Of a DNA stretch of 64,000 bases, positions 62,004 to 64,000 are shown one piece after another. Made by a program: the position numbers and the translations under genes. The first letter of the stretch is position 1. Each line of letters opens with the position of its first letter. Under the pieces are notes generated by a model. The model ran no database searches and had not been told where the DNA came from. It worked only from the letters and a program-made list of their open reading frames with translations. The stretch is from Nitrospira sp. (lineage in GTDB: Bacteria; Nitrospirota; Nitrospiria; Nitrospirales; Nitrospiraceae): positions 62,001 to 126,000 of the forward strand of contig JACOEL010000010.1 of assembly GCA_024998625.1 (NCBI GenBank). The letters are read 5' to 3'.

Positions 62004-63089
62004 ATGCCATTGAAGGTGCATCCCGATATCGCTTCCCTTGTCCCGTACGTTCCTGGAAAGCCTATCGAAGAGCTGCAGCGAGAGTTGGGACTCCCGCGCG
62101 CGATCAAGTTAGCATCCAATGAAAACCCGATCGGACCGTCGCCCAAAGCACTAGCCGTCTTGGGTGAAACCGCTCCGACTCTCCATCGGTACCCGGACGG
62201 CGGGGCGTTTCGTTTGCGCGGAGCCCTGGCTGAGCGGTGGAAAGTCACGCCGGATCACGTCATTCTCGGAAACGGCTCGGACGAAATCATCGGCCTGCTT
62301 GCGCGAACCTTTTTGTCTCCCGGCGATGAGGCCGTGATGGCCGAGCACACCTTCGTAATTTACAAGATGGAGGTGAAGGCCGCGCACGGTGTGGCGGTGG
62401 AAGTGCCGCAGAAGAATTGGCACCACGATTTGCCGGCCATGGCGGCAGCCATCACCGACAAGACTCGCTTGTTGTTTGTGTGCAATCCGAACAATCCCAC
62501 CGGCACCATGGCGACCAAGGCTGAGGTGGCGGCGTTGATGGTGCGCGTGCCCGATCATGTGGTGGTGGTGTTCGATGAGGCCTATTACGAGTATGTCCGG
62601 CATCCGGAATTTCCGGAGTCGCTCAGCTATGTGAAAGCCGGTCGCAATGCCATTGTGCTGCGGACCTTCTCCAAGATCTATGGTTTGGCTGGGCTTAGGA
62701 TCGGATACGGGATCACCACGCCGGAAATTACGAACTACCTGAATCGAATCCGTCCACCCTTCAATGCAAACAGCATGGCCCAACGCGCCGCGTTGGCAGC
62801 GTTGGACGATGAGGCACATGTGGGTGCGAGTCGAGTCCTCAACCATGCGGAAATGGACAAGGTCCGGGCCGGCTTGTTGACCTTGGGCTTCGAGGCCTTG
62901 CCCAGCGAAACGAATTTTCTCTACTTCGATGTCGGGAGAGACGGTCGCGAGGTATTTGACGCGCTGTTGCGGAAGGGCATCATCGTCCGCCACATCGACG
63001 GCCGAATGCTGCGGGTAACCATCGGCCTTCCGGAAGAAAACCAACTGTTCCTGAGCGCGCTTGCGGACGTGACGCGCGCCGCTCGATAA
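62004..63089 (+). CDS. hisC: Histidinol-phosphate aminotransferase family protein HisC
   Basis: PLP enzyme, 361 aa; class I/II fold. Signatures: LASNENPIGPSPKAL, YPDGGAFRLRGALAERW, GNGSDEIIGLLARTFLSPGDE, FVCNPNNPTGT, VVFDEAYYEYV and the Schiff-base Lys in RTFSKIYGLAGLRIGYG. In gene clusters with pheA and aroF it may also transaminate phenylpyruvate or prephenate, so it may serve aromatic amino acids rather than only histidine. Confidence 0.92.
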   Translation: MPLKVHPDIASLVPYVPGKPIEELQRELGLPRAIKLASNENPIGPSPKALAVLGETAPTLHRYPDGGAFRLRGALAERWKVTPDHVILGNGSDEIIGLLARTFLSPGDEAVMAEHTFVIYKMEVKAAHGVAVEVPQKNWHHDLPAMAAAITDKTRLLFVCNPNNPTGTMATKAEVAALMVRVPDHVVVVFDEAYYEYVRHPEFPESLSYVKAGRNAIVLRTFSKIYGLAGLRIGYGITTPEITNYLNRIRPPFNANSMAQRAALAALDDEAHVGASRVLNHAEMDKVRAGLLTLGFEALPSETNFLYFDVGRDGREVFDALLRKGIIVRHIDGRMLRVTIGLPEENQLFLSALADVTRAAR

Positions 63090-63107
63090 GGAAAGCGAGA
63101 CGAGATC

Positions 63108-64000
63108 ATGATTATTGTCTTGAAGCCTGACGCGTCGGAGCGGGAAGTCGATCACATTATCGACCGACTTCGCGAGTTGGGACTGAAGTCGCATATTTCT
63201 GCCGGCCAGGAGCGGACCATTATCGGGGTGATCGGGGACGATCGCATCCTGCACAATCAGCCGTTGACCGCATTGCCGGGGGTCGAAAGTGTCCTGCCGA
63301 TTTTGGCTCCCTGGAAGCTGGTCAGCCGGGAGTTCAAGAAAGAGAACACCATCATTGACGTGAACGGCGTCAAAATCGGCGATAAGAAAATCACCATCAT
63401 GGCCGGTCCCTGCGCGGTCGAGCGGTTGGAGCTGACCGTCGGTATCGCCCACGAGGTCAAGTCGGCAGGCGCGACTGTGCTTCGTGGCGGCGCATACAAA
63501 CCGCGCACCTCGCCCTATTCCTTTCAGGGATTGGGGCGTGAAGGTCTGGACTATCTGGTCGAAGCCAAAAAACAGACTGGCCTCCCGGTGGTGAGCGAGA
63601 TTCTGGACACCCGCGATATCGAGTTGTTTCTGGAGAAGGCCGACATCATCCAGATCGGCGCCCGAAACATGCAGAACTTCGAGTTGCTCAAGGAGGTCGG
63701 GGCCTACGATAAGCCGGTTCTGTTGAAGCGCGGCCTCTCGGCCACGATCAAGGAATTCCTCCTCTCCGCTGAATACATCATGTCCCGTGGCAACCGGAAT
63801 GTCATGTTATGCGAACGCGGCATCCGCACGTTTGAAACCCAGTATCGAAATACGTTGGATATGGCCGCCATTCCGACCCTTAAGGGGCTCTCGCATTTGC
63901 CGGTCATCGTGGATCCCAGTCATGCGACGGGCAAGTGGGATTTGGTGGCGCCCATGTCGAAGGCGGCGATCGCAGCCGGCGCCGACGGACTGTTAATCGA
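63108..64000 (+). CDS. aroF: 3-deoxy-7-phosphoheptulonate (DAHP) synthase, 5' part
   Basis: First enzyme of the shikimate pathway (PEP plus erythrose-4-P to DAHP), cut by the window end with no stop. The visible 297 residues have an N-terminal ferredoxin-like domain ([29 protein letters not shown]) and a KDPG-aldolase-type core: [85 protein letters not shown] and [16 protein letters not shown]. This is the type I-beta (AroA/KDPS) enzyme. It follows hisC after 18 bp, so pheA-hisC-aroF form an operon for aromatic amino acids. Confidence 0.95.
   Translation, partial: MIIVLKPDASEREVDHIIDRLRELGLKSHISAGQERTIIGVIGDDRILHNQPLTALPGVESVLPILAPWKLVSREFKKENTIIDVNGVKIGDKKITIMAGPCAVERLELTVGIAHEVKSAGATVLRGGAYKPRTSPYSFQGLGREGLDYLVEAKKQTGLPVVSEILDTRDIELFLEKADIIQIGARNMQNFELLKEVGAYDKPVLLKRGLSATIKEFLLSAEYIMSRGNRNVMLCERGIRTFETQYRNTLDMAAIPTLKGLSHLPVIVDPSHATGKWDLVAPMSKAAIAAGADGLLI

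Noticed and set aside
62151-63452. 433-codon open frame on the minus strand opposite hisC
   Set aside because: Sits antisense to a clear hisC and the start of aroF; Arg/His/Gln-rich translation without family motifs, as for GC-rich shadow frames.

Overview
The window is a chromosomal segment of a moderately GC-rich Gram-negative bacterium. Gene content and order (oriC-proximal yidD-yidC-mnmE-mnmG-rsmG-parA-parB, twin bactofilins, DUF3365/c-heme proteins, PCP_red-domain protein, assimilatory sulfite reductase cluster) fit Nitrospirota, most likely the genus Nitrospira. That assignment is inference; no database search was possible. Most of the window is dense core genome. One stretch, about 29.9-36.0 kb, is accessory.

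Layout. 1-8.8 kb: tail of yidD, then yidC, mnmE, mnmG, rsmG, parA and parB, two parS sites flanking rsmG, and two bactofilin genes. 8.8-15.2 kb: mnmA, then an F1-only ATP synthase cluster (atpH-A-G-D-C) without Fo genes. 15.3-21.6 kb: a lipoprotein, two minus-strand DUF3365 c-heme proteins, two RluD-type pseudouridine synthases flanking a PilZ gene, and a small hypothetical gene. 21.6-29.9 kb: a 59-aa zinc ribbon, a GNAT enzyme, a znuABC-type metal importer whose genes are separated by a 179-bp inverted-repeat element, anmK, a DUF2726 protein, a CpoB-like TPR protein, a beta-helix protein, and a REC-GGDEF diguanylate cyclase.

29.9-36.0 kb is an accessory patch. It holds a decayed lytic transglycosylase, a lower-GC DegT aminotransferase and GT2 glycosyltransferase pair, an IS3-family element with a nonsense mutation, a MITE-like inverted repeat and a DUF2892-like membrane protein. 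It ends at a tRNA-fMet gene. 36.2-46.4 kb is translation-rich: fmt, rsmB, rpe, and an archaeal/eukaryotic-type PheRS (pheS, pheT). These converge on the minus-strand operon thrS-infC-rpmI-rplT, which is followed by tRNA-Val(GAC) and an HU gene. 46.5-55 kb: a Fis-type regulator, then a sulfate assimilation cluster: Rrf2 regulator, fused sulfite reductase-TusA, APS reductase, TrpD2-like protein, cysD, and cysN with a degenerate APS-kinase-like tail. 55-64 kb: Mrp ATPase, PCP_red protein, a His-rich membrane protein, yebC, ruvA, a Cys-rich secreted protein, ruvB, then pheA, hisC and a DAHP synthase gene cut by the window end.

The genes form several working units: chromosome segregation and cell scaffold (parABS plus bactofilins), tRNA and rRNA modification, F1-ATPase, metal import, translation initiation (initiator tRNA next to its formyltransferase, IF3 with a non-AUG start), sulfate to sulfide reduction, and aromatic amino acid synthesis. 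I do not see a completely new defence or mobile system. The most unusual items are the double-cysteine-quartet sulfite reductase fusion, the degenerate APS-kinase tail beside an APS-type reductase, the archaeal-type PheRS, the inverted-repeat element inside the znu locus, and the Cys-rich protein between ruvA and ruvB.
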